NCBI GenBank assembly: GCA_012295275.1
Contig: CM022677.1
Coordinates: 27,778,879-27,798,878 of the forward strand
Reading direction: 5' to 3'
Source of the DNA: Chrysomallon squamiferum
Taxonomy: Eukaryota; Mollusca; Gastropoda; Neomphalida; Peltospiridae
DNA: 20,000 nucleotides
Shown here: positions 8,872 through 18,424 of the stretch, in pieces
Layout of the letters: every line of letters begins with the position of its first letter
How positions within the stretch are numbered: the first letter of the stretch is position 1
Notes under the pieces: generated by a model
Database searches by the model: none
Told to the model about the DNA's origin: nothing
Seen by the model: the letters and a program-made list of their open reading frames with translations, nothing else
Position numbers and translations under genes: made by a program

Positions 8872-9018
8872 CTGGATCACAGCGACCTTGGATGCATGGT
8901 TGCAGAACGGACTTGACGTCTGTCAGAAGACGGGTTCGAGAGTATTCTGCATTCCTGAAGCAGTCGGTACGACATTCTGACGAACGGACGAATTGTCACG
9001 GAGACCATTCACCTAGAA
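8872..9018 (-). pseudogene. TSR exon with in-frame TGA
   Basis: On the minus strand an acceptor (CTGTGTTTCAG) and a donor (CCAG|GTAGAA) bound 147 bases in phase 1-1; a second acceptor TTCTAG gives 141 bases. The frame starts GEWSP, meets TGA at 8996-8998, then continues QFVRSSECRTDC, FRNAEYSRTRLL, VLQPCIQGRCDP. The TGA sits where the exon at 4153 has TGG (W-S-P-W), so one base change explains it. Only four of the six TSR cysteines remain. This is either a dying exon, an assembly error, or a codon recoded in RNA. A GT-rich minisatellite lies just 5'. Confidence 0.6.
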
Positions 9019-9035
9019 CTGAAACACAGTTTAGA

Positions 9036-9680
9036 TAGTGTGTGTGTGTGCTTTATTTATTTAATATCTGTGTGTGTGACTGGGTGCGTGAGTGTGTTTG
9101 TGTGTCTGTATGCTTTATTTATTTCTTGTGTGTGTGAGTGTGTGTGTGTGCGCTTTATTTATTTCTTGTGTGTGTGTGTGTGTGTATGCTTTATTTATTT
9201 CTTGTGTGTGAGTTTGTGTCTCTGTGTGTATATGCTTTATTTATTTAATATCTGTGTGTGTGACTGTGTGCGTGAGTGTGTGTGTGTGTTTGCTATATTT
9301 ATTTCTTCTGTGTGTGTGAGTGTGTGTGTGAGTGTGTGTGTGCGCGTCTGTCTGGTCAGATTGTGTTTGTGTGATTTTTTTTATTGTTCTTGTTGTATGT
9401 GTGTTTTTTGTGTGTGTGTGTGTGTGTAATATCATATTTGTAGTTTGTGTGTGTGTGTGTGTGTGTTTCTGTCTGATATATTATATTTGTAAGTATGTGT
9501 GTGTGCCTGCTTTTGAGTGTGTATGAGTATGTATGTGAGTGTGAGCGTACGTGTGTATGTATGTATGAGTGTTTTCTGAGTGTGTGTCTTTTGTGTGTGT
9601 GTGTGTCTCTCTGTGAGACACAGATGTTAGGTGTATTTGTGTGTGTGTTTGTGAATACATTGTGTGTCTGTACGTGTGGT
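9036..9680. repeat. GT-rich minisatellite with CTTTATTTATTT punctuation
   Basis: (GT)n blocks with GAGT, GCGT and TCTGT variants are separated by a repeated word CT(T/A)TATTTATTT at about 9052, 9112, 9152, 9190, 9235 and 9292. This defines a unit of about 40-60 bases. After 9300 it becomes plain imperfect GT. Long open frames rich in Cys and Val here are translated GT repeats. Confidence 0.92.
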
Positions 9681-10015
9681 TGTTATGTGTTACAACAACG
9701 TGAACTACGTCCTAAGTACCCGTGCCTCCAGACAGCGTGCACAGAACCACAATCACACTTTCCATTGAGAAATCATTCTTCTTTCACCAACTTTGAGCCT
9801 CGATTGAGAAAGCACAGACACACACACACACGCACACACGCATACACACGCAAAAATATTCATGCATTTGTGACAGTTACTTTTTACTTCTTTATTAATT
9901 TTCAGTTTTAATTATTTTTCATTATTTTTTTATTTATTTATTTTTTTCTTTTTCTTTTTCTTTTTTTCTTGGGGGGGGGTAAAACTTATATTGCACATCT
10001 GTTACAAATTCACTG
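9681..10015. other. Unique sequence with CA and T-rich tracts
   Basis: A GC-balanced stretch at about 9690-9815 is exon-like in composition, but no frame gave a recognisable domain. It is followed by a CA microsatellite (9816-9848), T-rich sequence and a nine-G run at 9971-9979. Confidence 0.5.
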
Positions 10016-10016
10016 A

Positions 10017-10216
<200 letters not shown>

Positions 10217-10450
10217 TTTTATGTTTAACCTGATTATTATTTTATGTTTAACTTTTTTAAAGACTGAGAGAGAATCAGACAGACAGATAGAGATGATATA
10301 ATACTTTCAGTAATCTAGATATTCAGATGAAATGTATTTCAGTCTTATGAATAACCAGATGTGAATGACAGATTTTAATTTTCTTTTTTTTAAAGAATGT
10401 TTGATCGAGTTTATTTTTTGTCCTATGTCTGTATTTCTCTGTGTCTGTCT
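10217..10450. other. AT-rich unique sequence
   Basis: A short direct repeat, TTTTATGTTTAAC, occurs at about 10217 and 10241. Nothing else is recognised. Confidence 0.5.
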
Positions 10451-10451
10451 T

Positions 10452-10454
<3 letters not shown>

Positions 10455-10510
<56 letters not shown>

Positions 10511-10518
10511 CCTCCTCA

Positions 10519-10598
<80 letters not shown>

Positions 10599-10704
10599 CT
10601 GTATCTCTCTTTCTCTCTCTCTCTCTCGCTCTCTCTATCTCTCTCTCTGCCTCCCTCCCCCTCTCTCTCTCGCTCCCTCCCTCCCTCACACACACACACA
10701 CACA

Positions 10705-10776
<72 letters not shown>

Positions 10777-10868
10777 CTCCTCTCTCTCTCTCTCTCGCTC
10801 TCTCTATCTCTCTCTCTGCCTCCCTCCCCTCTCTCTCTCTCCCTCCCTCCCTCACACACACACACACA

Positions 10869-10950
<82 letters not shown>
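10455..10950. repeat. (CT)n/(CA)n array with higher-order duplication
   Basis: About 500 bases of CT repeats broken by CCTCC words and two CA blocks. A landmark (GCTCTCTCTATCTCTCTC followed by TGCCTCCCTCCCC) occurs at 10628 and 10797, an offset of 169. Each copy is followed by CCCTCCCTCAC and a CA block, so a larger unit was duplicated inside the array. The strand bias is extreme: the plus strand is pyrimidine almost throughout. Confidence 0.95.
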
Positions 10951-10951
<1 letters not shown>

Positions 10952-11295
10952 TTTCTGCTTTAACTAATAATAGCAGACAGAAAAGATTAAATAAATCAAT
11001 ATTCAGTTGACTGAAAACATAACCTAGCTACCAGTTTTGCTAACACTATCTGTTAGTCAATTTTGTGGGTCAGTTAATTTTTTTTCCACGCTGTTTGCTG
11101 ACTCGAGTCAGCGGAAGAAGAAGACGATTAATTCATTATCAAACATCGTCTCTTAAAGGACAATCTGTTTGACTACAACAGTGATTTTGTTTTTTTTCTT
11201 TGAACAATATTTGTCATGTTACTTGTACTACATTCACCTTGTTTGACTTTAATATGCTGAGTAAACTGATAGGTTTCTGTTATCTGTCCGCATGT
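10951..11295. other. Unique AT-rich sequence, nothing recognised
   Basis: Mixed composition with no supported exon or RNA gene. A GAAGAAGAAGA word occurs near 11114. Confidence 0.5.
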
Positions 11296-11296
11296 C

Positions 11297-12159
<863 letters not shown>

Positions 12160-12219
<60 letters not shown>

Positions 12220-12250
12220 TTATTATTATTATTATTATTATTGTTGTTAA
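12160..12250. repeat. (ATT)n array
   Basis: ATT units with one TTTT interruption, about 85 bases. Confidence 0.94.
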
Positions 12251-12307
12251 AGAATATTTTAAAGGACAAAACATTTTATAGAATCGTTTTATGTTTACCC
12301 TGAAATT

Positions 12308-12540
12308 CCAGAAAAAAAAAAATAGAAAGAAACAAGTACAAATAAATTCAATAGAGACCCATAAAAACAATAAATAAATAAATAAATAAAAAATTTAAAT
12401 AAAAAAAAAAAATAAAAAAAGTTAATTAAAAAATAAAAAATAACGTAAAATTAACGTTGAAAAAATTTAAAATTTAAAAAAAAAATAAAAATAAAAAGAT
12501 AAAGAAAAAAAAAAAAAAAAAAAAAAAAAAAAGAATAAAT
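12308..12540. repeat. A-rich tract with AAAT and poly-A runs
   Basis: Dense A runs, including an (AAAT)n block and a final run of about 25 A near 12505-12531. Confidence 0.88.
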
Positions 12541-13008
12541 CTGAGAAAGAAAGAAATTATGGAATCTCAGAATAATGATTTAGTATAGTACAGTAGCAGT
12601 AGTAGTATAGTAGCAGTTGTAGTAGTAGTTGTTTTTGTGTTCGCTGACATGAGAGTAGAAGAAAAAGTAGCAGCCGTAGTGGTGGTTACTGTATAGTTAT
12701 TGTAATACTAGAATTAGTGGTAGTTGTAGTAGCACTAGTAGTACCTTCATTAGTAATACTAATATCAAAACAATTAACATCATTAGTGACTCTTGTAAAA
12801 TGAAGTGCTGATCTTAGAGATAGATTTAGTCAAACAAAGATTTTTAGACAGAGTAATGTACAGAAAGTAAATATTCAGGTACAGGTAAATAAATAAATGT
12901 CAGAAATGACTTTGAGCCGCAGGTAGACTACTACTGCAAAATAACTTTGCTGAAAGAGTCATAATACAATTTAAATTAAGGTTTCTGAGAAACACAAACG
13001 ATTACTTA
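12541..13008. other. AGT-rich then unique sequence
   Basis: Imperfect AGT/AGC triplets near 12580-12760, then unique sequence with no recognised gene. Confidence 0.5.
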
Positions 13009-13009
13009 A

Positions 13010-13300
13010 AATAACGTTTGTGACATAGTTAAAAAGACTGAAAATAACATTTTGAGGCATTCGAATGAATACTGAAAATAACATTTTGAAGCAGTCGAAC
13101 AAATACTGAAAATAACGTTTTGAGGTAGTCGAACAAATACTGAAAATAACGTTTTGAGGCATTCGAACAAATTCTGAAAATAACGTTTCCTGATGCACTC
13201 AAAGAAGTACTGAAAATAACGTTTTGAGGCAGTCGAACAAATACTGAAAATAACGTTTTCTGATGCACTCAAAGAAGTACTGAAAATAACGTTTAAGACA
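13010..13300. repeat. 34-bp tandem repeat
   Basis: About eight units built on ACTGAAAATAACGTTTTGAG, followed by GCAGTCGAACAAAT. The period is 34 in the left part (13037, 13071, 13105, 13139). Two later units carry a variant tail (CTGATGCACTCAAAGAAGT), giving an alternating pattern at the right end. Because 34 is one more than a multiple of three, each minus-strand frame runs through all unit phases, and all three frames stay open for 75-88 codons. I regard these as repeat artefacts rather than genes. Confidence 0.92.
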
Positions 13301-13344
13301 CAGTGAATAAATCATTTAAAAAATAAATGAATGAACAAAAGGAC

Positions 13345-13432
13345 ATACATACATACATACATACACACATACATACACACATACATAAATACACACATAC
13401 ATACACACACACATACATACGTGTATGCATAA
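13345..13432. repeat. ACAT/ACAC microsatellite
   Basis: (CATA)n with CACA blocks. It resembles the tract at the left edge of the window. Confidence 0.9.
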
Positions 13433-13559
13433 CATGCACACTAACAGAGAAACACAGGTCAAACAAGGAAAATAAATGTTTTATATAACAAGCTTTACAT
13501 TTATGTAAGGTTTACAGCTGTAACACAATACAGTAAAAGACTGAGCAGTTTCGAATTGT

Positions 13560-13566
13560 TATTCAT

Positions 13567-13597
<31 letters not shown>

Positions 13598-13602
13598 TTC
13601 AT

Positions 13603-13633
<31 letters not shown>

Positions 13634-13665
13634 TTATATTTATTTTTTTATTTTTTTTTTTGCCC
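13560..13665. repeat. (TTTA)n array
   Basis: TTTA tetranucleotides with one TTCA variant, ending in poly-T. Confidence 0.94.
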
Positions 13666-14341
13666 ATAATTTCACATTTATATTAAAAGGTGCAGATTTA
13701 TAACTTATTTTATGTCTCTATAATTCATTCTCATTATTTACGTCGCTGGTTAACACAATTTTATTTAACTGTTGGTGTAATTTGCATGGTACGTGATGAA
13801 TCATTGTGCCATCAAGGCAAACAACTGCGCATTTCTCATTTTCAGTCTTTGTTGTTTATTTATACATGTACAGACGTACAAGAGTAAAGCCTAGGTAACG
13901 TTAATCTTAATAACAGCCATTAAAACATGAATCAGTACATGGCTTTGCAGCAACAAAAATATCTATCTATCTGTCTGTCTGTCTGTCTGTCTGTCTTTTT
14001 AATATTCTAGCAACAATAATAACAAATAAAATTATATATAAATATATATATAACAACAACAACAATAATACTAATACAGAAATTATAATATAATATTAAA
14101 ACAAAATAATGATAATAATAATAAAATAATATATTTTTTTATTTATATTTAGTTGTTAGTTTTATTCTTGTTTAAATATTTCTTTTTATCTAAAAATGTA
14201 TTGACACGCCTACTTATTTGAATATCAGTTGTTTAAATATATTCATAGCAATTGTCGTCGTGTTTTTTATCTTTAAGACATCCTCTATATGTATTCAATT
14301 TATTTAACGTTTTTTATTTTTATTTATTTATTTGCTTGTTT

Positions 14342-14372
<31 letters not shown>

Positions 14373-14435
14373 TTATTTATGGTGTGTTATTATTTAGTTT
14401 AAATTTATTTTTAAATTTATTTTTAATTTTCACGC
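13666..14435. other. AT-rich unique sequence with small tracts
   Basis: Contains (TCTA)(TCTG)n at about 13961-13996, AAC/AAT triplets near 14053-14070 and a (TA)n run at 14341-14364. Short open frames at 13690-13887 and 14252-14494 have no recognisable domain, so I leave them out. Confidence 0.5.
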
Positions 14436-14517
14436 ATGCAAAGGAACTCGATATTAAATTGCAAATTTATACAGACTGTAATTGCGACGTTTAATCGTTT
14501 TTTCTTTTTAATCTAAT

Positions 14518-14518
<1 letters not shown>

Positions 14519-14582
<64 letters not shown>

Positions 14583-14583
14583 T
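14519..14583. repeat. (ATT)n array
   Basis: About 21 ATT units, present only in copy 1 of the segmental duplication. Copy 2 has T-rich sequence at the matching place. Confidence 0.95.
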
Positions 14584-14691
14584 TAGTCTGCAAGCAAAAG
14601 CGTTTGATATTTGTACAATATTATTCCGCATGTGGAAACACGCCTGTCTACCTGTTTATGCCTTTACTGCTATTATTATTAAAACATGATA

Positions 14692-14718
14692 ATAAAAAAA
14701 AAAAAAAAAAAAAAAAAA
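14692..14718. repeat. Poly-A run
   Basis: About 25 A, followed by AAAAC units. Copy 2 of the duplication has only a short A run near 16541. Confidence 0.92.
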
Positions 14719-14779
14719 CAAAACAAAACAAGGTTCCGAACAGTTGTCGTTTGGAAACTGGTAAATTAAAAATAAATAC

Positions 14780-14789
14780 ACTACTACTG

Positions 14790-14823
<34 letters not shown>

Positions 14824-14880
14824 GACTATACTACTACGACTACTACGACTACTACTACTACTACTACTAATAATAATAAC
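14780..14880. repeat. (ACT)n with ACG variants
   Basis: About 100 bases. At the matching place copy 2 carries about 350 bases of AAT, AAC and ACT triplets. Confidence 0.94.
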
Positions 14881-14952
14881 GATAGTAAAATAAAGTTATA
14901 ATACAGAATCAGTTTTGGTTTCACATTTCGCGGATATTTGATGCTACAAAAG

Positions 14953-15094
14953 GTCGACAAAGAATTTGATGGAATTTTATTTTAATCAGTTTGAAAAAAA
15001 GGCGACTGGTATCTTATAAATGGGAGCCATTTTCATAATTAAAGCTTTCTATACATCCTGGATGTCTACACTGGTACCTTAGAATCAAATATCG
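14953..15094 (+). pseudogene. Decayed counterpart of the exon candidate at 17130
   Basis: It is collinear with 17130-17266 in copy 2 (AGGTCGA start, ATCAGTTTGA, ATAAATGGGAG, GGTACCTT). The shared reading frame contains three stop codons, while the other copy is open. Length also differs by a few bases. An AG precedes it and a GTGTGAGT follows. If copy 2 is a real exon, this is its dead paralogue; if neither is coding, both are just duplicated intron. Confidence 0.3.
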
Positions 15095-15284
15095 GTGTGA
15101 GTGAAATTAGTATTGTCATTTATTTATTATTTTCTCTTTGTTGTTTGTTTGTTTGTCTTTCGTCTGGTTTTGTTTTCGTTTTTCGTTGTTTCTGTTTTTA
15201 TATGTTTCTTCGTTTGTTTATTTATTTATTTTTATTATCGACTGACTGTTTGTTTGATTTAATTATTAGCCTTTAAATATTATG

Positions 15285-15707
15285 AAAATAAGAACAAGAA
15301 AGACAAGAACAATAATGCTGAGAATAATAATGATGATGATGATAATGATGACAACGATGAAGCTGATGATGATGCTAATAATATGTAATAATGCTAAAAA
15401 TACAAATACTACTACTGTTACTACCGTTGCCACTACCTCTACTACTACTGCTAATAATAATATTAATGATTATGACGACGGCAACAACAACAACAACAAC
15501 AGTAAGTACAAAATAATAACGAAAAGATTACGATCAAATATTATTATATTTACTTCTACAACTGTCGTTGCTGCTGCAGCTAAAATGACTATTACTGTTA
15601 CTACTGTTGTTATTATTACTACTACTACTACTAGTACAAGAACTACTACTACTACTACCACTGTAGTAATAATAATAATAATAATAACAATAATTATTAT
15701 TATTATT

Positions 15708-15749
<42 letters not shown>

Positions 15750-15768
15750 ATTATTATTATTATATAAA
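15285..15768. repeat. Mixed triplet microsatellite field
   Basis: GAT, AAT, ACT, AAC, ATT and finally (GTT)n and (ATT)n blocks follow one another. Open frames on both strands are low-complexity. Confidence 0.93.
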
Positions 15769-16125
15769 TGTAGGTATGGATGTACACGAACAAATCGGAT
15801 TACGAACCATGATCTTGGGCAATATTTGTCTCGGTTTACGAAAAATATTCCGAGTTACGAACTTCAGCAACCCGCCACAAGCTGTCTTTTGACGTCTGTT
15901 TTGACGTCAGCATCTAGTAAAGATAAGAATAGATGCTTACGTCAGAACCGAGGTCAAAGTAAGGATCATATAGGTATGTCATATAGCAAAGATCTATCAT
16001 GAATTAGAGATTTTAGTCTTCGAAACGCAGTTGCAGCTCAATCGCTTTTGCATTCAAATTGTGCGCTCGCATTTTTTAGTGTTACTGCTTTTATGTGTAT
16101 AATTTTTTGTTATACCCCATCCAAT

Positions 16126-16263
16126 ATGGCGGCCAAGAAAACAAAAAGTGAAAGCGATAATGATGATGGAAAGTATAAACGTATCACAGTAGAGGTTAAG
16201 AAAGAAATAACTGAAAAACACGAGATTGGCGTTCGTGTGTCTGACATCAGTTCAAGATCGTAA
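16126..16263 (+). pseudogene. Truncated Tigger-like transposase N-terminus
   Basis: A 45-codon frame starts at ATG in a GGCGGCC context. It reads MAAKKTKSESDNDDGKY, then KRITVEVKKEITEKHEIGVR, then VSDISSRS and a stop. The basic start followed by I-T-V-E-V-K-x-E-I and E-K-H-x-x-G-V-R-V-S-D-I resembles the first helices of the CENP-B/Tigger-type helix-turn-helix, which binds the transposon ends. The rest of that domain and the whole DDE catalytic domain are absent, because the frame runs straight into the right terminal repeat. It is a remnant of an internal deletion and not functional as a transposase. Confidence 0.6.
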
Positions 16264-16278
16264 CTAGAGGTTCCACTG
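16262..16278 (-). repeat. Right terminal inverted repeat of the Tigger-like element
   Basis: Minus-strand CAGTGGAACCTCTAGTT. The last base abuts TA at 16279-16280. The internal part TTACGA...TCTTG is matched in inverted order near the left end (TTACGAACCATGATCTTG, about 15800). Confidence 0.7.
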
Positions 16279-16280
16279 TA

Positions 16281-16419
16281 TATATTGTATTTTATGTTTT
16301 TTCTTTCTTATTATTTATATTTATTTATTTATTTATTTACTTACTTACTTACATATTTACTTTTCGTTATTAATGTATTATTGTGTTTAAATTTGTTATA
16401 AATTTGTACGTACGAACTG
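16281..16419. other. AT-rich sequence with TTTA/CTTA tract
   Basis: A short (TTTA)n passes into (CTTA)n at about 16318-16350. It may be the left margin of segmental copy 2, since weak similarity to 14250-14440 is visible. Confidence 0.5.
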
Positions 16420-16685
16420 TTATATCGAAATGCAAATTTATGCAGACTTTTTAAATGAACATTTATGTTTGTTTTTACTTAATTCTTTCTTATTTTTTTT
16501 TCATTTTTTTTCACTGCAAGCAAAAGTGATTGATATTTGTAAAAAAAAAAACCTCTTTATATCATTACTGCTGTTATTACTGATACGAAGAAATAATATA
16601 AATTACGTAAATAAGAAATAAAAAATGACCCAAACAGTTGTAGAATGGAGATAGAAAACTAAAGATTTAAAATTCAAAGCTGCTA

Positions 16686-16686
16686 A

Positions 16687-16721
<35 letters not shown>

Positions 16722-17035
16722 CAACAACAATAATAGTAACAACAACAATAATAATGATAATAATAACAATGATAATTATAATAACTAATAATAATAACAA
16801 TAATAACAACAATAATAGTAATAATAACAACAACAATAATATTAGGAACAACAACAATAATAATAATGATAAAATAACAATAATAATAATAACAATTATA
16901 ATAATAATAACAACAACAACAATACTAATAACAACAATAATAACAATGATGATAACAACAACAACAACAATAACAACAACAGTACTACTACTACTACTAC
17001 TGCTACTACTACTACTAATAATAATACTAATAGTA
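16686..17035. repeat. AAT/AAC triplet field ending in ACT
   Basis: Around 350 bases of AAT and AAC blocks with single changes, then a short ACT run near 16982-17018 in the same position as the ACT run of copy 1. Confidence 0.95.
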
Positions 17036-17129
17036 ATAGTGAAATAAAGTAAAAGTATAAAATCAGGGTTTTATCTACAGGGTCTGTGTATTTGACATTA
17101 CATGGATAGTATTACATACATTACAACAG

Positions 17130-17266
17130 GTCGAAAATGAAGTGGATAGAATTTGTTTTCATCAGTTTGACAAACACTTCTGGCAGGCTATAAATGGGAG
17201 TCGTTTTTATAATAAGTGTTTATTACATTCTGGACTTGTGGACTGGTACCTTGGCTTCAAACGCCG
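17130..17266 (+). CDS. Open splice-flanked exon candidate, weak FGF-like end
   Basis: An AG precedes GTC at 17130 and G|GTAAGA follows 17266; the 137 bases between are open in one frame. The peptide runs VENEVDRICFHQFDKHF, WQAINGSRFYNKCLL, HSGLVDWYLGFKRR. The final D-W-Y-L-G-F-K-R and the upstream C-F-x-Q followed by aromatic and Y-N residues recall the last part of the FGF beta-trefoil. The match to the FGF signature is partial and rests on memory of the family. The acceptor lacks a strong pyrimidine tract. The paralogous segment at 14953 has stops. It could be a chance open frame. Confidence 0.3.
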
Positions 17267-17350
17267 GTAAGATACATTTTGGCTACCATTTCTTTATTAT
17301 GCGTCTGTCTATATGTTTGTTTTCTATGTATCTATTTTTAGTCGTTTTTG

Positions 17351-17353
<3 letters not shown>

Positions 17354-17386
<33 letters not shown>
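17354..17386. repeat. Poly-T run
   Basis: About 33 T, the longest homopolymer in the window. It lies in copy 2 where copy 1 has only short T runs. Confidence 0.93.
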
Positions 17387-17387
<1 letters not shown>

Positions 17388-17402
17388 TGGGGTCTGTTTT
17401 GC

Positions 17403-17523
17403 CGTTTATTTATTCCTTTGTTTATTTATTCATTTACTTGTTTGTTTCAATGTTGTTGTTTTTTTTATTTATTTATTTATTTTTATTATTTATTTATTTA
17501 TTTATTTTTTATTATTTATTTTT

Positions 17524-17563
<40 letters not shown>

Positions 17564-17710
17564 TGTATTTATTTATTTATTTATTTATTTATTTTTTATT
17601 TATTTATTTATTTATTTTTATTATTATTATTTTTTTTGGTATATTTATTTATTTTGTTTGCTTGTTTATTTATTTACTTTTAGTTTTAATACTTTTATTT
17701 TTTTTGTATA
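17403..17710. repeat. (TTTA)n field
   Basis: Imperfect TTTA repeats with CTT and GTT changes, over about 300 bases. Frames translate to Phe/Ile/Tyr/Leu strings that imitate membrane proteins and should be ignored. Confidence 0.94.
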
Positions 17711-17756
17711 TGGACTGACAGTCTGATTTATTTATTAACCTTTACGTAAGATGAAA

Positions 17757-17900
17757 ACAAAATAAGAACAACAACAACAACAACAACAACGATACTTATA
17801 ATAACATAAGAATAACAACAGTAACGTTAACAATAATAAGAACAACAACAACAGTAACTGCACTAACAGAACATCATCATCATCAACAACAACGACAACA
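17757..17900. repeat. AAC-rich triplet tract
   Basis: AAC blocks with ATA, GTA and CAT variants, directly after segmental copy 2. Confidence 0.88.
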
Positions 17901-18021
17901 AGTACTGAAAACAAACAAGAAACCGCACGAGCTGGCTTCGTCTATAATCGTATCGACGTGCGTTTAACAAAACAGCTCATTTTACGACAGACTCGTAACT
18001 GACAACTCACAAATGGCCTGA
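17901..18021. other. Short unique island
   Basis: A GC-balanced island beside the CT array. On the minus strand a strong pyrimidine tract and GATTCAG acceptor at about 18020 face it, and one frame contains C-x(4)-C-x(4)-C ([11 protein letters not shown]), faintly like a TSR. No good phase-1 donor with the C-x-G-x-C end was found, so I do not call an exon. Confidence 0.3.
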
Positions 18022-18412
<391 letters not shown>

Positions 18413-18424
18413 TTCTTTATCTGG

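Larger units (their letters stand above)
14440..15330. repeat. Segmental duplication, copy 1
   Basis: It is collinear with 16420-17790. Shared landmarks in order are TGCAAATTTAT, GCAAGCAAAAG and TTGATATTTGTA, an AACAGTTGT word, AATAAAGT, AGGTCGA and ATCAGTTTGA, ATAAATGGGAG, ACTGGTACCTT, GACTGACTGT versus GACTGACAGT, and ATTA(G)CCTTTA. The copies differ mainly in microsatellite length. Confidence 0.8.
15773..16278 (+). mobile_element. Internally deleted Tigger/pogo-like DNA transposon
   Basis: The right end reads inward CAGTGGAACCTCTAGTTACG, typical of Tigger-type termini, and is followed by TA, the expected target duplication. The left end has TA at 15771-15772 and inward words GGATTACGAACC and CGGTTTACGAA that match the same terminal style, although the first bases have decayed. 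Inside is a short frame that resembles the start of a Tigger transposase. The middle and end of the transposase are missing, so the copy is non-autonomous. It lies between the two copies of the segmental duplication, so it gives a possible relative date for events there. Confidence 0.7.
16420..17790. repeat. Segmental duplication, copy 2
   Basis: Collinear with 14440-15330 through about a dozen shared words. It is roughly 480 bases longer, nearly all of it explained by a bigger AAT/AAC field (16686-17035) and a bigger T/TTTA field (17354-17705). Offset between the copies starts near 1970 and rises to about 2460. Confidence 0.8.

Noticed and set aside
9690-9815. GC-balanced island, tested as a further TSR exon
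   Set aside because: Short Cys-containing frames exist on both strands, but none has the W-x-x-W, C-x(3)-C and C-x-G-x-C order or phase-1 splice sites.
9040-9911. Cys/Val-rich frames resembling secreted cysteine-rich peptides
   Set aside because: The spacing of Cys follows the TGTGTG repeat, and all frames show the same bias.
10365-11010. Open frames of about 140-200 residues in all plus frames and in minus frames
   Set aside because: They are translations of CT and CA repeats (Leu-Ser or Arg-Glu alternation) with no other content.
17194-17726. Long hydrophobic frames resembling a membrane protein
   Set aside because: The hydrophobic residues come from TTTA and poly-T repeats; overlapping frames all look similar.
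17901-18021. Island with a C-x(4)-C-x(4)-C frame next to a good acceptor, tested as a TSR exon
   Set aside because: The phase-1 frame closes at once and no donor with the conserved end was found; kept only as a unique island.
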